Assembly (NCBI GenBank): GCA_016208255.1
Contig: JACQYK010000043.1
Location: 1 to 46,694 of the forward strand
Length of the DNA stretch: 46,694 bases
Direction of reading: 5' to 3'
DNA from: Deltaproteobacteria bacterium
GTDB lineage: Bacteria; Desulfobacterota; RBG-13-43-22
Below, in pieces: positions 34,701-42,468 of the stretch (position 1 is its first letter; each line of letters starts with the position of its first letter). The position numbers and the translations under genes were made by a program. The notes beneath the pieces were generated by a model that was not told where the DNA came from, did no database searches, and saw only the letters and a list, made by a program, of their open reading frames with translations.

Positions 34701-34788
34701 TCTCAGTGCCCGATCGCTGTCGCAGGAAAAGCAACTCAAACCGGAGGGCGGCCATTCGTTTGAAAATCCGTCAGGCGCTTACAAATAA
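31714..34788 (+). CDS. CheB methylesterase-CheR methyltransferase-PAS fusion protein
   Basis: A 1024-residue fusion. Residues 42-230 are a CheB catalytic domain with a full triad: Ser50 (GASAGG), His79 (VQHLDPDH) and Asp171 (GTGTDGT). Residues 245-510 are CheR, with YKQNTICRRIERRM, the SAM site VWVPGCSSGEEAFSLA and SCRNLLIYL. A long Glu-rich heptad coiled coil (about 670-760) follows, then two PAS domains. The kinase that often follows in such proteins is absent, so the output must be carried by a separate protein; two soluble/membrane kinases flank it. No classical chemotaxis genes (cheA, cheW, mcp) are in the window, so this is probably a signalling adaptor for non-chemotactic control. Confidence 0.88.
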   Translation: MAKRKGTKQKQEIPASEAGQPMTPVEAPLEPGSEAHRPAAGFPIVGIGASAGGLAAIEAFFAALPSDQDTGMAFVLVQHLDPDHKSILIDLVRKYTRMPVFKVEDGMKVEPNCAYIIPPNRDMAFLDGKLHLLEPGAPRGLRLPIDFFFRSLAQDQHERAICIVLSGTGTDGTLGLKAVKGEGGMAIVQSPESAAYDGMPRSAIATGLVDYVLPPDKMPEQLIAYVKHAFGQRPKPVSSPPSGTGDALQKVFILLRARTGHDFSHYKQNTICRRIERRMAVAQIDRIEDYVRYLRDNPLEVESLFRELLIGVTNFFRDPEAFQSLRGKIIPRLFADKPPGAGVRVWVPGCSSGEEAFSLAILIREYLDELKENFQVQIFATDIDTEAIEKARSGVYPESIAADVSPERLSRFFTQEDNSYHINKNIRDLVVFAPQDVLKDPPFSKMDLISCRNLLIYLEVETQKKIFPLFHYALNQDGYLFLGNSETIGEFITLYAVVDKKWKIYRRKGELTPHAAIGPYMPPLETGVTRRQARPGDKPAQRDNVRQLTERVLLEDYAPASLLVNAEFEVLYIHGSTGRYLEPATGEASLNLLRMAREGLRMELTAGVRKALTQQKSIRYEGLQVKNNGDRSVVNLIIRPVIKPDAEPSLAMVIFEEVTNEPPKPLEPSEAPLDGLDHQLTTLKRELRAKEEYLQTTVEELETTNEELTSANEELQSVNEELQSTNEELETSKEELQSINEELVTVNTELQKKIEDLSKANNDMNNLMAGTNIGTLFLDLQLRIQRFTPATTSVINFIQTDLGRPVGDIVSRFKDYDRLVPDTQAVLDTLIPKEEQVQTREGQWFQMLIQPYRTLENVIEGVVLTFVDITEQKKLQMAVAENEEKLRTLFEILPVAVSVLDARGRIIYVNPALEKVLDVPRADLLRENYRQPQYLRPDGRPMPLEESAGFRAFKEQRLVEHVETCLVMKDGRVIRTDMSAMPLALQGWKVVVVTFDLSARSLSQEKQLKPEGGHSFENPSGAYK

Positions 34789-34974
34789 AACGCTACGGAT
34801 AGAATAATTTTTAAAAAACTTTTTTACCTTTACCAAAGATTCACCGGGTGCCGAAGGCCGACAGGTTTTCAAAAATCAGCATCTCCCGATTTTTAAAAAA
34901 ACAAAAGTCTCTGTGTTCTCTGTGGCTCTGTGGTGAAATCTATTTTGGACAAAAGTGATTATCAGAGGAGCAAG
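34789..34974. repeat. Intergenic stretch with CTCTGTG triplication
   Basis: At about 34908-34935 CTCTGTGttCTCTGTGGCTCTGTGGTG repeats the word CTCTGTG three times. The same kind of string is scattered in many bacterial genomes (from memory). A weak AAAAATC...GATTTTT stem lies upstream. No gene is present. Confidence 0.4.
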
Positions 34975-36243
34975 ATGGTTAATGAAAAGGGCTCTCCAAA
35001 TAATTTCCTTGACCCATCGACAGGGGCAAAGCAGACCCTGCGCCGGAAGGCCGAGGAACGGCTGCAAAAGCAGTCTCCCGCCCCTAAGTCCGAAACGCCG
35101 GAAGAAACCGGCCGCCTCCTCCACGAATTGCAGGTGCATCAAATCGAGCTGGAGATGCAAAATGAGGAACTGCGCCGCGCCCAGGAAGACCTGGAAACGA
35201 CCCGGGACAGATACTTTGACCTCTATGATCTGGCCCCGGTCGGGTATTTGACCATTAGTGAGAAGGGGATGATTCTGGAGGCGAATCTCACCGCCGCCCA
35301 GATGCTCGGTTCGGATAGAAGCCGGTTGGCCGGGCAGCCCTTGTCCCGCTTTATCTTCCAGGATGACCAGGACACTTACTACCTGAACCTCAAACAGCTT
35401 TTCAGAAATCAGGTCCCGCTGACCTTTGAGCTGCGGATGCATCGAGGTGACGGCAGGCCGTTCTGGGTCCAGATAAAGACCCGTATAGCCCCGAATAGTG
35501 AAGGGGCGCCGGTCTGGAGGGTTACGCTGAGCGATATTACCGAGCGCAAACGGGTGGAGGAGGATTTGCTGCAATCAAAAAACCAACTGCGAATTCTGGC
35601 CTCCCAGATCCTCCTCGCCCAGGAGAAGGAAAGGAAACAAATCGCTTTGGAAGTTCATGATGTACTGGGGTCGTCCTTGAGTGCCATCAAATTCAAAGCG
35701 GAAGAGGCCTTGTATCATCTCCCCAAGGACGGAACTTTGAATATTTCTAAACCGCTGGAGGCCCTCGTCCCCCTCATAACGGAAACAATTGAAGCGGCCC
35801 GCAGAATTCAGGCCGATTTACGGCCTTCCCTTCTGGATGATCTGGGTATTGTGGCTACCCTTTCCTGGTTCTGTCGGAAATTTGAAATGATTTATACCGG
35901 CATCAAGGTTGACCAAGCGGTTACCATCCAGGAAGAGGAGGTGCCGGATCATTTAAAGATTATCCTTTTTAGAATCGTCCAGGAGGCCCTGAATAATATC
36001 GGCAAACATTCCAAAGCCGACTCGGGGTTTCTGGGGCTGCGAAAAGTCAACAATACCATAGAATTGTGTATCAGAGATAATGGAGAAGGGTTTGATCCGG
36101 AAAGTATGCCCTCCGGGGGAAATTCAGAAAAAGGCCTGGGGCTTTCCAGCATGAAAGAACGGATTGAATTTTCCGGTGGTACTTTTTCCCTTCAGTCCGC
36201 CAAAGGGAAAGGGACGGATATCCTGGCTGTTTGGCCCGGTTAG
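34975..36243 (+). CDS. Soluble PAS-domain sensor histidine kinase, NarL type
   Basis: A 422-residue kinase without membrane helices, starting at ATG 34975 (AGAGGAGC upstream); the in-frame ATG at 34930 lacks a ribosome binding site. An N-terminal coiled coil (residues 45-78) leads into a PAS domain (80-195). Then comes the transmitter: EKERKQIALEVHDVLGSS with His228, LRPSLLDDLGI, ALNNIGKHS, DNGEGFDPES, GLGLSSMKERIEF. Over roughly 215 residues the transmitter is close to that of the 30067 kinase, pointing to a local duplication that gave two inputs, heme and PAS, to one output system. The lone receiver at 36363 is the obvious partner. Confidence 0.87.
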   Translation: MVNEKGSPNNFLDPSTGAKQTLRRKAEERLQKQSPAPKSETPEETGRLLHELQVHQIELEMQNEELRRAQEDLETTRDRYFDLYDLAPVGYLTISEKGMILEANLTAAQMLGSDRSRLAGQPLSRFIFQDDQDTYYLNLKQLFRNQVPLTFELRMHRGDGRPFWVQIKTRIAPNSEGAPVWRVTLSDITERKRVEEDLLQSKNQLRILASQILLAQEKERKQIALEVHDVLGSSLSAIKFKAEEALYHLPKDGTLNISKPLEALVPLITETIEAARRIQADLRPSLLDDLGIVATLSWFCRKFEMIYTGIKVDQAVTIQEEEVPDHLKIILFRIVQEALNNIGKHSKADSGFLGLRKVNNTIELCIRDNGEGFDPESMPSGGNSEKGLGLSSMKERIEFSGGTFSLQSAKGKGTDILAVWPG

Positions 36244-36264
36244 TTTTTCTGGACCCTCCTCCTA

Positions 36265-36295
36265 AAAATACAGTCATTTTCCAGAAAAAATACTG
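36265..36295 (+). promoter_or_regulatory. Spaced motif AAAATACAG-N14-AAATACTG, copy C
   Basis: AAAATACAG (36265-36273), 14 bases, AAATACTG (36288-36295), about 70 bases before the receiver start. ATTAAGTTAT at 36329 is shared with copy B. Confidence 0.5.
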
Positions 36296-36362
36296 TTTCC
36301 CCGTAATTTTCTTTTCTTAAAATTATTGATTAAGTTATCCTGAATATTATAATTTATCAAAA

Positions 36363-36788
36363 ATGAACTTTAATCCAAAAAAAATGGAAAAATTATATCG
36401 TATCCTTATCGTCGATGACCATCCAACCCTAAGAGAGGGATTAAAGGCCATTCTTTCCGTTCATCCGAATTTTGATATTGTCGGTGAAGCTGCCGATGGG
36501 TTGGAAGCCACTCTTATGGTTGAAAGACATTTACCGGATCTGGTTTTGATGGATATATCCATGCCCCGGATGGACGGCTTAACCGCTACCCGGGAAATCA
36601 AGAAAAAATGGCCGGAGACTAAAGTCTTAGTTTTCACCATTCATGAAAGCCCTGAATACCAGGCGGCCGCCCTGACGTCCGGTGCGGACGGATATCTTCT
36701 GAAGAGCTCTTCCAGGACCGAAATGATTGACTCCATCAAAGATATCCTGGATGGAAAATCGGGATTCCTCTCGAACATCCCGGAATGA
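36363..36788 (+). CDS. NarL-family receiver without a DNA-binding domain
   Basis: A 141-residue response regulator (alternative start ATG 36384). The receiver is complete: acidic pair VDDH (18-19), phospho-acceptor Asp64 in LVLMDISMPRMDG, Thr in VFTIHES, Lys in GYLLKSSS. The sequence follows NarL/FixJ regulators closely to SIKDILDGKSGF and then stops at SNIPE, where a LuxR-type helix-turn-helix normally follows. No HTH exists in any frame before the convergent carboxypeptidase gene 50 bases away. It must act by protein contact or as a phosphate sink, or it is a recent truncation. Confidence 0.85.
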   Translation: MNFNPKKMEKLYRILIVDDHPTLREGLKAILSVHPNFDIVGEAADGLEATLMVERHLPDLVLMDISMPRMDGLTATREIKKKWPETKVLVFTIHESPEYQAAALTSGADGYLLKSSSRTEMIDSIKDILDGKSGFLSNIPE

Positions 36789-36837
36789 GACCTTGCTTTC
36801 CCGGCCTACCCCGATCCACTTTTGAGGGAGATGATCC

Positions 36838-38034
36838 TTAGAGGTTGATACCCAGTTTTCGGAAAACCCTTTTGAAGAAACCGGCCTTGGAAACCGTCCC
36901 AGGAGAAACAATATCTACTTTGCCGACCGCTACCTTGTCTAACTTGATTATCAGATCGCCTAATTTTTGGCCTTGCCTGATCTCCCCTTTTATTCGTGAG
37001 GGCACTATGGCCTCTTTGCTGATGATCCCTTTATTATCAATAGGAACCGAGTAGGAGATATTGGACCCGGCTACCCCTTTGATCTTCCCCGGTTCGCAAT
37101 CCGTCAGGGTAATTTCTTTCTCAACGGTCTCTCCTTTTTTAACCAGGTCCAGCAATTTATATTGGGCAAAGGCCTTCCTGAATTTTTCCAGGGCGAGGTC
37201 ATCCCTGGTTCTGGCTTTAGAACTTCCCAGGACGACGACTATAAGCCGCAAATCATTTTTAAGGGCCGTGGCCACGACATTAAAGCCTGTTTCCCGGTAA
37301 TAACCGGTCTTCAGGCCATCCGCTCCGGGCATTCTGCTCAGGAGCTTATTATGATTGTTCATGATGAATTGGCCGTTCCTGAATCCTTCACTTTTGATGG
37401 AGGTCCATTCCAGGATTTTCGGATATTTTAAAAGTTCCCGGGCCAGAACCGCCAAGTCGCTGCAGGAGCTGAGATCCTCTGTTTCCCCTTTGGAGGGCGG
37501 AAGTCCATGGATGGAATGAAATTCCGTATCGGCCATGTTCAGGGCCTTGGCCTTCTGGTTCATCAACTGAATAAAGGCCTCCTTGGTTCCGGCGATATGT
37601 TCAGCTACTGCATAAGACGCATCATTGCCCGAGGCCACCAAGATCGCTTTCATCAGTTCTTCCAGGGTGAAGGTCTCCCCTTCTTTGAGATAGACCTGGC
37701 TCCCCCCGATCTTGGAACTTTCTCCGGAAACCGTTATCGGGTCCGTTAATTTTATTTCTCCCCTGGAAAGCTTTTCCATCACCAGATAGGCAACCATGAG
37801 CTTCACCACACTGGCCGGGGCGCGCTTCAGGTGGATGTTTTCTCCCTCCAGGATCTGGCCGTTGCGGGCGTCCATGACCAGATAGGCTTTATAGGGCTCC
37901 TCTTTGACAACCACGGATTGGGTCCGGGAGGCTGTCCTTTTAGGTGCCTGTGCTTTTTTATGAGAAACGGGACGGGCTTGGACCAGGCCGGCGCAGAAGA
38001 GGATGATTAATCCGGAAACAAACCATTTTTTCAT
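36838..38034 (-). CDS. dacA: D-alanyl-D-alanine carboxypeptidase (penicillin-binding protein 5/6 family)
   Basis: A 398-residue periplasmic enzyme that removes the terminal D-Ala from peptidoglycan pentapeptides. The signal peptide is residues 1-20. The three active-site motifs are SVVK (Ser75-Lys78), SGN (135-137) and KTG (242-244). A PBP5-type C-terminal beta domain follows, and the final KAGFFKRVFRKLGINL is an amphipathic membrane-anchoring helix. All elements are intact. It is convergent with the receiver gene, 49 bases away. The product dacA/dacC naming is generic. Confidence 0.9.
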   Translation of the reverse strand: MKKWFVSGLIILFCAGLVQARPVSHKKAQAPKRTASRTQSVVVKEEPYKAYLVMDARNGQILEGENIHLKRAPASVVKLMVAYLVMEKLSRGEIKLTDPITVSGESSKIGGSQVYLKEGETFTLEELMKAILVASGNDASYAVAEHIAGTKEAFIQLMNQKAKALNMADTEFHSIHGLPPSKGETEDLSSCSDLAVLARELLKYPKILEWTSIKSEGFRNGQFIMNNHNKLLSRMPGADGLKTGYYRETGFNVVATALKNDLRLIVVVLGSSKARTRDDLALEKFRKAFAQYKLLDLVKKGETVEKEITLTDCEPGKIKGVAGSNISYSVPIDNKGIISKEAIVPSRIKGEIRQGQKLGDLIIKLDKVAVGKVDIVSPGTVSKAGFFKRVFRKLGINL

Positions 38035-38141
38035 TAAGATGATAAGAAAATGGGGTCAAGGATAAACCGGGCAAAAACAGATTCCGGACTCTTTTTCCTT
38101 CCCCGGGGAAAGTCCTCTCCCCGGGGAAGGATTAAAGAGGA

Positions 38142-38708
38142 TTACTTCTTGATCTTTCTTCGCAGTCCTGCAAGTGCGATCAGGCCGGAACCGAGCAGGA
38201 GCAAAGTGGCCGGTTCGGGAACGGAGGTTGATTCCCTGACGCTGAAAGAGGAGAAGGCGTTTGAATCTATTGAATCCCAAATACCCCCATGCGATTTCGA
38301 GGTGTAAGAGAACTTTAACGGGATTAAGGAGTTTTTGAACCAATCAAGCCGAAAGTCATTTGTGCCGGAAAATAGTCCATCAATCCCCATCCCATTACCG
38401 CCAATTAGTTGCCGTGAGCCGAGAAAGGGTGAGATAAATCCGATCTCGCTTTTTGAATAAGTGTGTCCATCAATAACCAGATTAATCGAAATCAGAGAGT
38501 CAATGTCAGCGGTAACAGAGGCGGCTTCGTAAATGATGGTTCCCACCACGGGATCGGTAGGAGGAGGGTTTGAAGAAAAAAAATCCCTCAAATTCTCCAC
38601 TGTAAAATTAACCTCTATCGGGATGGCTTTGGCCGGGATCGTACCCAATAACAAAGCGAGGGCCACCGTTCCCAGAATAACCATGCCTTTTAAATTGTAG
38701 AAGCGCAT
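38142..38708 (-). CDS. PEP-CTERM sorting-domain protein
   Basis: A 188-residue exported protein with a signal peptide (MVILGTVALALLLGTIPAKA). The C-terminal sorting tag consists of VPEPATLLLLGSGLIALAGL followed by RRKIKK: a PEP motif, a hydrophobic helix and a basic end. PEP-CTERM proteins are processed by exosortase and linked to exopolysaccharide production. The middle domain is an unrecognised beta-rich region. No exosortase or EPS genes are in the window. The ribosome binding site is AGGAGGG before the ATG. Sigma54 control of such genes by PrsK/PrsR is known elsewhere, but I see no clear sigma54 site here. Confidence 0.85.
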   Translation of the reverse strand: MRFYNLKGMVILGTVALALLLGTIPAKAIPIEVNFTVENLRDFFSSNPPPTDPVVGTIIYEAASVTADIDSLISINLVIDGHTYSKSEIGFISPFLGSRQLIGGNGMGIDGLFSGTNDFRLDWFKNSLIPLKFSYTSKSHGGIWDSIDSNAFSSFSVRESTSVPEPATLLLLGSGLIALAGLRRKIKK

Positions 38709-38992
38709 ATTTACCCTCCTGGCCGGATTTGGGGTAGGTTATCTTGTTTTTCCGAATTTAAGATAATTCTATCATACACGATTTTCAGGAATAGTAAACA
38801 GGAGATTTTCATTATGCCGAGCCCCTTAACCGGGGGTATCCTTCCCCAAGGTATTATTATATAATGGAATCTTAACCAATGATAAAAATAATATGGGTTG
38901 TAATTTTTTAACTTTTCAGCCCTTTTAAGGTCTAACTAAAAAAGAAAAGTTTGATCCAGCGGCCCGTTCCGGGCCGGCCGGGAGGAAAGAAT

Positions 38993-39547
38993 ATGAAAAA
39001 GTTTATCAGTATCTTAGGGATCCTTTTTTTGTTAATCCTGTTGGCGCCCTCTAAACAGGCCGGGGCCGACCGTGGGCCTCGAGGATTTCATAGAGGACAT
39101 GCAGGGCTTCGTCTGCATGGAGGTTTTTTACCGGGATTGATCATCGGCGGTGCCCTGGGCTGGGGCTTGCGGCCTTATTATTACCCTCCAGGCTATCATT
39201 ACTCTCCACGCTATTATTACCCTCCGGGCTACTATTATCCACCGCCGCCCTATTATTATCCGCCTCCGGAATATTATTATCCGCCTCCGGCCCAAAGCAG
39301 TCCACTGCCGCCTTCGGCAAGCCAAAGATCGGGCGGTAAGATGTTCATCTACCCCCGCCAAGGTCAAACCGAAGAGAAAAAGGCCGAAGACGTTGACCAA
39401 TGCCATGACTGGGCTGTTGATCAGACAGGCTTCGATCCGTCAAAACCACCCGAAGGCGCCCCTGATGCTCAGACCATTCAAAAAAGCTCGGACTATTTTC
39501 GGGCCATAAGCGCCTGCCTTGAGGCCCAGGGATATACCGTAAGATAG
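38993..39547 (+). CDS. Secreted Tyr/Pro-rich repeat protein with C-terminal Cys-containing domain
   Basis: A 184-residue protein from ATG 38993 (GGGAGGAAAG upstream). The signal peptide is KKFISILGILFLLILLAPSKQAGA. A Gly/His segment is followed by a 45-residue Tyr/Pro repeat (units of YYYPPG and YYYPPP) and a 60-residue domain with DQCHDWAVDQTGFDP and AISACLEAQGYTVR. The C-terminal domain with its CxxWA..QTGFDP pattern is seen in predicted envelope glycine-zipper proteins of Geobacter-like bacteria (from memory). Probably a surface or periplasmic structural protein. The repeat length may vary between strains. Confidence 0.7.
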   Translation: MKKFISILGILFLLILLAPSKQAGADRGPRGFHRGHAGLRLHGGFLPGLIIGGALGWGLRPYYYPPGYHYSPRYYYPPGYYYPPPPYYYPPPEYYYPPPAQSSPLPPSASQRSGGKMFIYPRQGQTEEKKAEDVDQCHDWAVDQTGFDPSKPPEGAPDAQTIQKSSDYFRAISACLEAQGYTVR

Positions 39548-39550
39548 TTC

Positions 39551-39601
39551 TCATCCGGAAATTCAAGATTTCCGGATAAAGCTTTCAGCAGTCAGCGGTC
39601 A
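39551..39601 (-). repeat. Dispersed 51-bp repeat with internal hairpin, copy 2 (inverted)
   Basis: The reverse complement matches 21781-21831 at 47 of 51 positions. On this copy ATCCGGAAAT-CTTGA-ATTTCCGGAT is a perfect 10-bp stem. It sits just after the stop at 39547. Confidence 0.75.
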
Positions 39602-39636
39602 GCATTTAGCCAACCCACTAATGATAAAGGTTTTTG

Positions 39637-40182
39637 CTAAAAGCTAGCCTGCAAATGGGACAATGCGGATAAGAGCTCATTAACACATTCTATTTCGGAT
39701 TTATTCGCCGTATCGACGATAATCCTGTCCGACGTCCATTCCTGATATTCTCGATTTTCAACTTCATTCCAGGTCGGCAACCTCAAACCTGATATCGTTG
39801 AGATTCTGGTTTCGACCCTCAGACGATGCTCATCCGGGTCGGAGCAAATAATTTCGATATTTTGGTGATCGGCCTGAGCTTTAAGAGCTACCCGCTCCCA
39901 CTCCTGTCTGGTCAATCGGACTGGATTACAGGAATCGGCGACGACGCTCATCCCCAAACGCAGATTGTCGGAAGCGATTCGGTAGGAGAGTCGGTAGCCT
40001 TCGCTCTGTACCTCGATTGAGCAGAGGTCTCTCAAGGCCTGCTCGATCGTATCGATTCGAAGATAGACGGCCTTGATACGTTGCGCGACCATCCGGGAAA
40101 TGGTCGTTTTCCCGATCCCCGGCAAGCCGGAGAAGATGTAGAGGGTCGGCCTCTGGTCCTTTACCGTGGATTCATTCCTCAT
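39637..40182 (-). CDS. AAA_33-type P-loop kinase/ATPase
   Basis: A 181-residue protein with a Walker A motif IFSGLPGIGKTTISRMVA near residues 16-33 and VVADSCNPVRLTRQEWERVA, typical of zeta-toxin/chloramphenicol-phosphotransferase-like small P-loop kinases. DPDEHRLRVETR is the family's lid segment. The phosphorylated substrate is unknown. The ATG comes four bases after the stop of a short upstream frame (40187-40339), so it is probably coupled to it. Confidence 0.75.
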   Translation of the reverse strand: MRNESTVKDQRPTLYIFSGLPGIGKTTISRMVAQRIKAVYLRIDTIEQALRDLCSIEVQSEGYRLSYRIASDNLRLGMSVVADSCNPVRLTRQEWERVALKAQADHQNIEIICSDPDEHRLRVETRISTISGLRLPTWNEVENREYQEWTSDRIIVDTANKSEIECVNELLSALSHLQASF

Positions 40183-40186
40183 TTTT

Positions 40187-40339
40187 TCAGACCTTCATTT
40201 CCATTAATATCAGCGGGGCCTGACCCCCGGTTCGGTTGTTAACCCAGGGCCAGGCTTTGATCCCCTTTTCTATCCCTTTATACATCAATTGGACTTTCTT
40301 TTCCATCATCTTCGGTTCCCACCGGTTGTAAACCGCCAT
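40187..40339 (-). CDS. 50-residue frame upstream of the P-loop kinase (small gene or relic)
   Basis: Reads MAVYNRWEPKMMEKKVQLMY ... WPWVNNRTGGQAPLILMEMKV, stopping four bases before the kinase ATG. The composition is protein-like and the frame stays open upstream through the REP-like hairpin. The NNR-x-GG-x-APL end is vaguely like the tail of DUF72-family proteins (weak memory), so it may be the end of a lost gene. No ribosome binding site was seen. Confidence 0.35.
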   Translation of the reverse strand: MAVYNRWEPKMMEKKVQLMYKGIEKGIKAWPWVNNRTGGQAPLILMEMKV

Positions 40340-40361
40340 GCCCCGCCTTTTGGGGCGTGGC
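40335..40361. repeat. Dispersed REP-like hairpin, copy 2
   Basis: GCCATGCCCC-GCCTTTT-GGGGCGTGGC. Compared with 20286-20310, the second stem pair changes from T-A to C-G on both arms, so pairing is kept. The gap 40340-40669 holds this element and no other supported gene. Confidence 0.7.
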
Positions 40362-40669
40362 ACCACGAATCATGGAAATAGGCCTTATGTTTATGTGGGA
40401 CGGGCGCCCTCGCCTGTCATTTATAAATCACAGCCGGGGGCGGCTGTGCTACAATTTCAAAGCCTAAAAATCTATTTTCGAACTAAATGAATCGGAGACG
40501 CTTGATTTTCTTTTTGACGAAGTCCCCGGGAGACGTTACTATTGAAGGCGAAACAGAAGACTATTTATTTAAGTTAACGGCCGGGACGACCTTAAGTAAA
40601 TCATATTCGGGGAAACAGCCATCCCTAATCAGAACCTGAACAGGGGGATCAGATTCCAAGAAATCTCCA

Positions 40670-42468
40670 ATGGGCTGCGACGGCCCGGAAATAGAGTGGT
40701 GTATGACCATGGGTAGTATCAAGGCTATGTTTGACCCCCAGACGATTGCCCTGATCGGGGCCAGCGATAAAGCAGGCTCTGTGGGGAGGGCCATCCTGGA
40801 TAATATTCTTTATCCGGGAAAAAGAAAAATATTTCCGGTAAATCCGAACCAGGAAAGCCTCCTGGATCTTAAATGTTACCCGAGCCTCTCCAGCCTGCCG
40901 GAACACGTCGACCTGGCCGTAATCGCCACACCGGCCAAAACAGTTGCCGGAATTGTTGAGGAATGCGGAAAAATGGGGGTCGACGGGATAACTATCATTT
41001 CAGCGGGCTTTAAAAAGATCGGAGCGGAAGGGAAAAAGCTGGAGGACGAGATCAGCGAAATTCGAAAGGAATATGGTCTGAGAATTATTGGGCCTAACTG
41101 TGTCGGTATCATAAGACCCCATATCGGTTTAAACACCTCTTTTTTAAAAGTCAATCCGGCCCCCGGCAACATTGCTTTCATTTCTCAAAGCGGTGCCTTA
41201 GGCAGTTCGATACTCGACTGGGCGATCAATGCCCAAATAGGTTTCAGCCTCTTCGCCTCTCTGGGTTCCATGATCGATATCGATTTTGGGGATATGATCG
41301 ATTTTCTCGGTGACGATGTTCATACCAGAAGCATTATGCTTTATATGGAAGGCGTCGGTAATGCCAAAAAGTTTATGAGCGCGGCCAGAGGCTTTGCCCG
41401 GAACAAACCCATCTTTATTATTAAACCGGGGAGATTCATGGAGAGTGCCCGGGCCACACTCTCCCATACCGTCGCCATGGCGCTTGGCCATTGTCACCAA
41501 CGCCGGCGGTTTTGGGGTCATGGCCACCGATACCTTGATGGAACTGGGGGGGGAGCTGGCCAGGCTTTCAGACCAAAGTATCAACGAGCTTAATTCTTTC
41601 CTGCCGACCTTTTGGAGTCGAGCCAATCCGATAGATGTCTTGGGGGATGCCGATCATAATCGGTATTTGAAGGCCGTTAAGGTCTGTCTGACTGATCCTA
41701 ATGTGGACGGGGTTCTGGTCATTTACACGCCGCAGGCCATTTGCCCTCCTGACCGGTTGGCCGACTCGGTGGTGGAAATGGCCAAAGAGACCTGGAAACC
41801 GATCCTGGTAACCCTGGTCGGGGGTGAGTATGTTCAAAAGGGAAGAGAAATTCTGCTTAACCATAAGATCCCCGAATACGAAACCCCGGAGGACGCGGTA
41901 AAAACATACCTGCTCATGTATAAATATTACAAAAATCTGGCCTTGCTTTATGAAACACCCACCGAACTTCCCTTAACGGAGTCGCCTCCGAAAAATCATT
42001 TGAAAGCCTTTATCAAAAGAGTTGCTAAAGAAGAAAGGGCCATTCTATCCGAAGAAGAATCAAAAAATTATTTAAGTAATTACGGCCTCCCGGTTATTGA
42101 GGCCACCATGGTTCAAAGTTTGGAAGGGGCAATCAAAACAGCCGATAGGATAAAGTACCCGGTGGTGATCAAGATCGTTTCCCCGGACATTTCCCATAAA
42201 AGCGACGTCGGGGGGGTAAGGACCGGCATCCGGACCGCGGAAGAGCGGCGAATACGCCGTACTGGTGCATGATGACTACCAGGGTAAAGGCCTGGGCTAT
42301 AAGCTGGTCGACCTGATCATAGGTATTGCCCAGGACAAAGGTCTGGAAGAGATCTATGGCAGGGTCCTCACCGAAAACGAAAGAATGCTGAACATGGCCA
42401 GGAAATTAGGTTTTCAATACAAACTGATGTCCGGCGGTATAACCGAGGTAAGAATGACCTTGAAATAG
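40670..42468 (+). pseudogene. NDP-forming acyl-CoA synthetase fused to GNAT domain, disrupted
   Basis: Three frames carry successive parts of one protein. Frame one (40670-~41480) is the CoA-binding and ligase start (ALIGASDKAGSVGRAIL, GPNCVGI, FISQSGALGSS) to MESARATLSHT. About 40 residues of the usual linker are then missing, and the second frame picks up at LAIVTNAGGFGVMATDTL. It runs through the second ligase domain and the start of the ATP-grasp part (YPVVIKIVSPDISHKSDVGG). The rest of ATP-grasp is lost, and a third frame (42265-42468) gives the end of a GNAT acetyltransferase (DDYQGKGLGYKLVDLI). At least two deletions with frame changes make it a pseudogene. The intact protein would be about 900 residues. 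Confidence 0.8.

Noticed and set aside
38709-38950. Sigma54 promoter before the PEP-CTERM gene
   Set aside because: No TGGCAC-N5-TTGC-type match was found on the minus strand in this gap.
39170-39300. Tandem repeat that might be a CRISPR-like array
   Set aside because: The repetition is the codon repeat for the Tyr/Pro-rich region of a secreted protein; there are no spacers.
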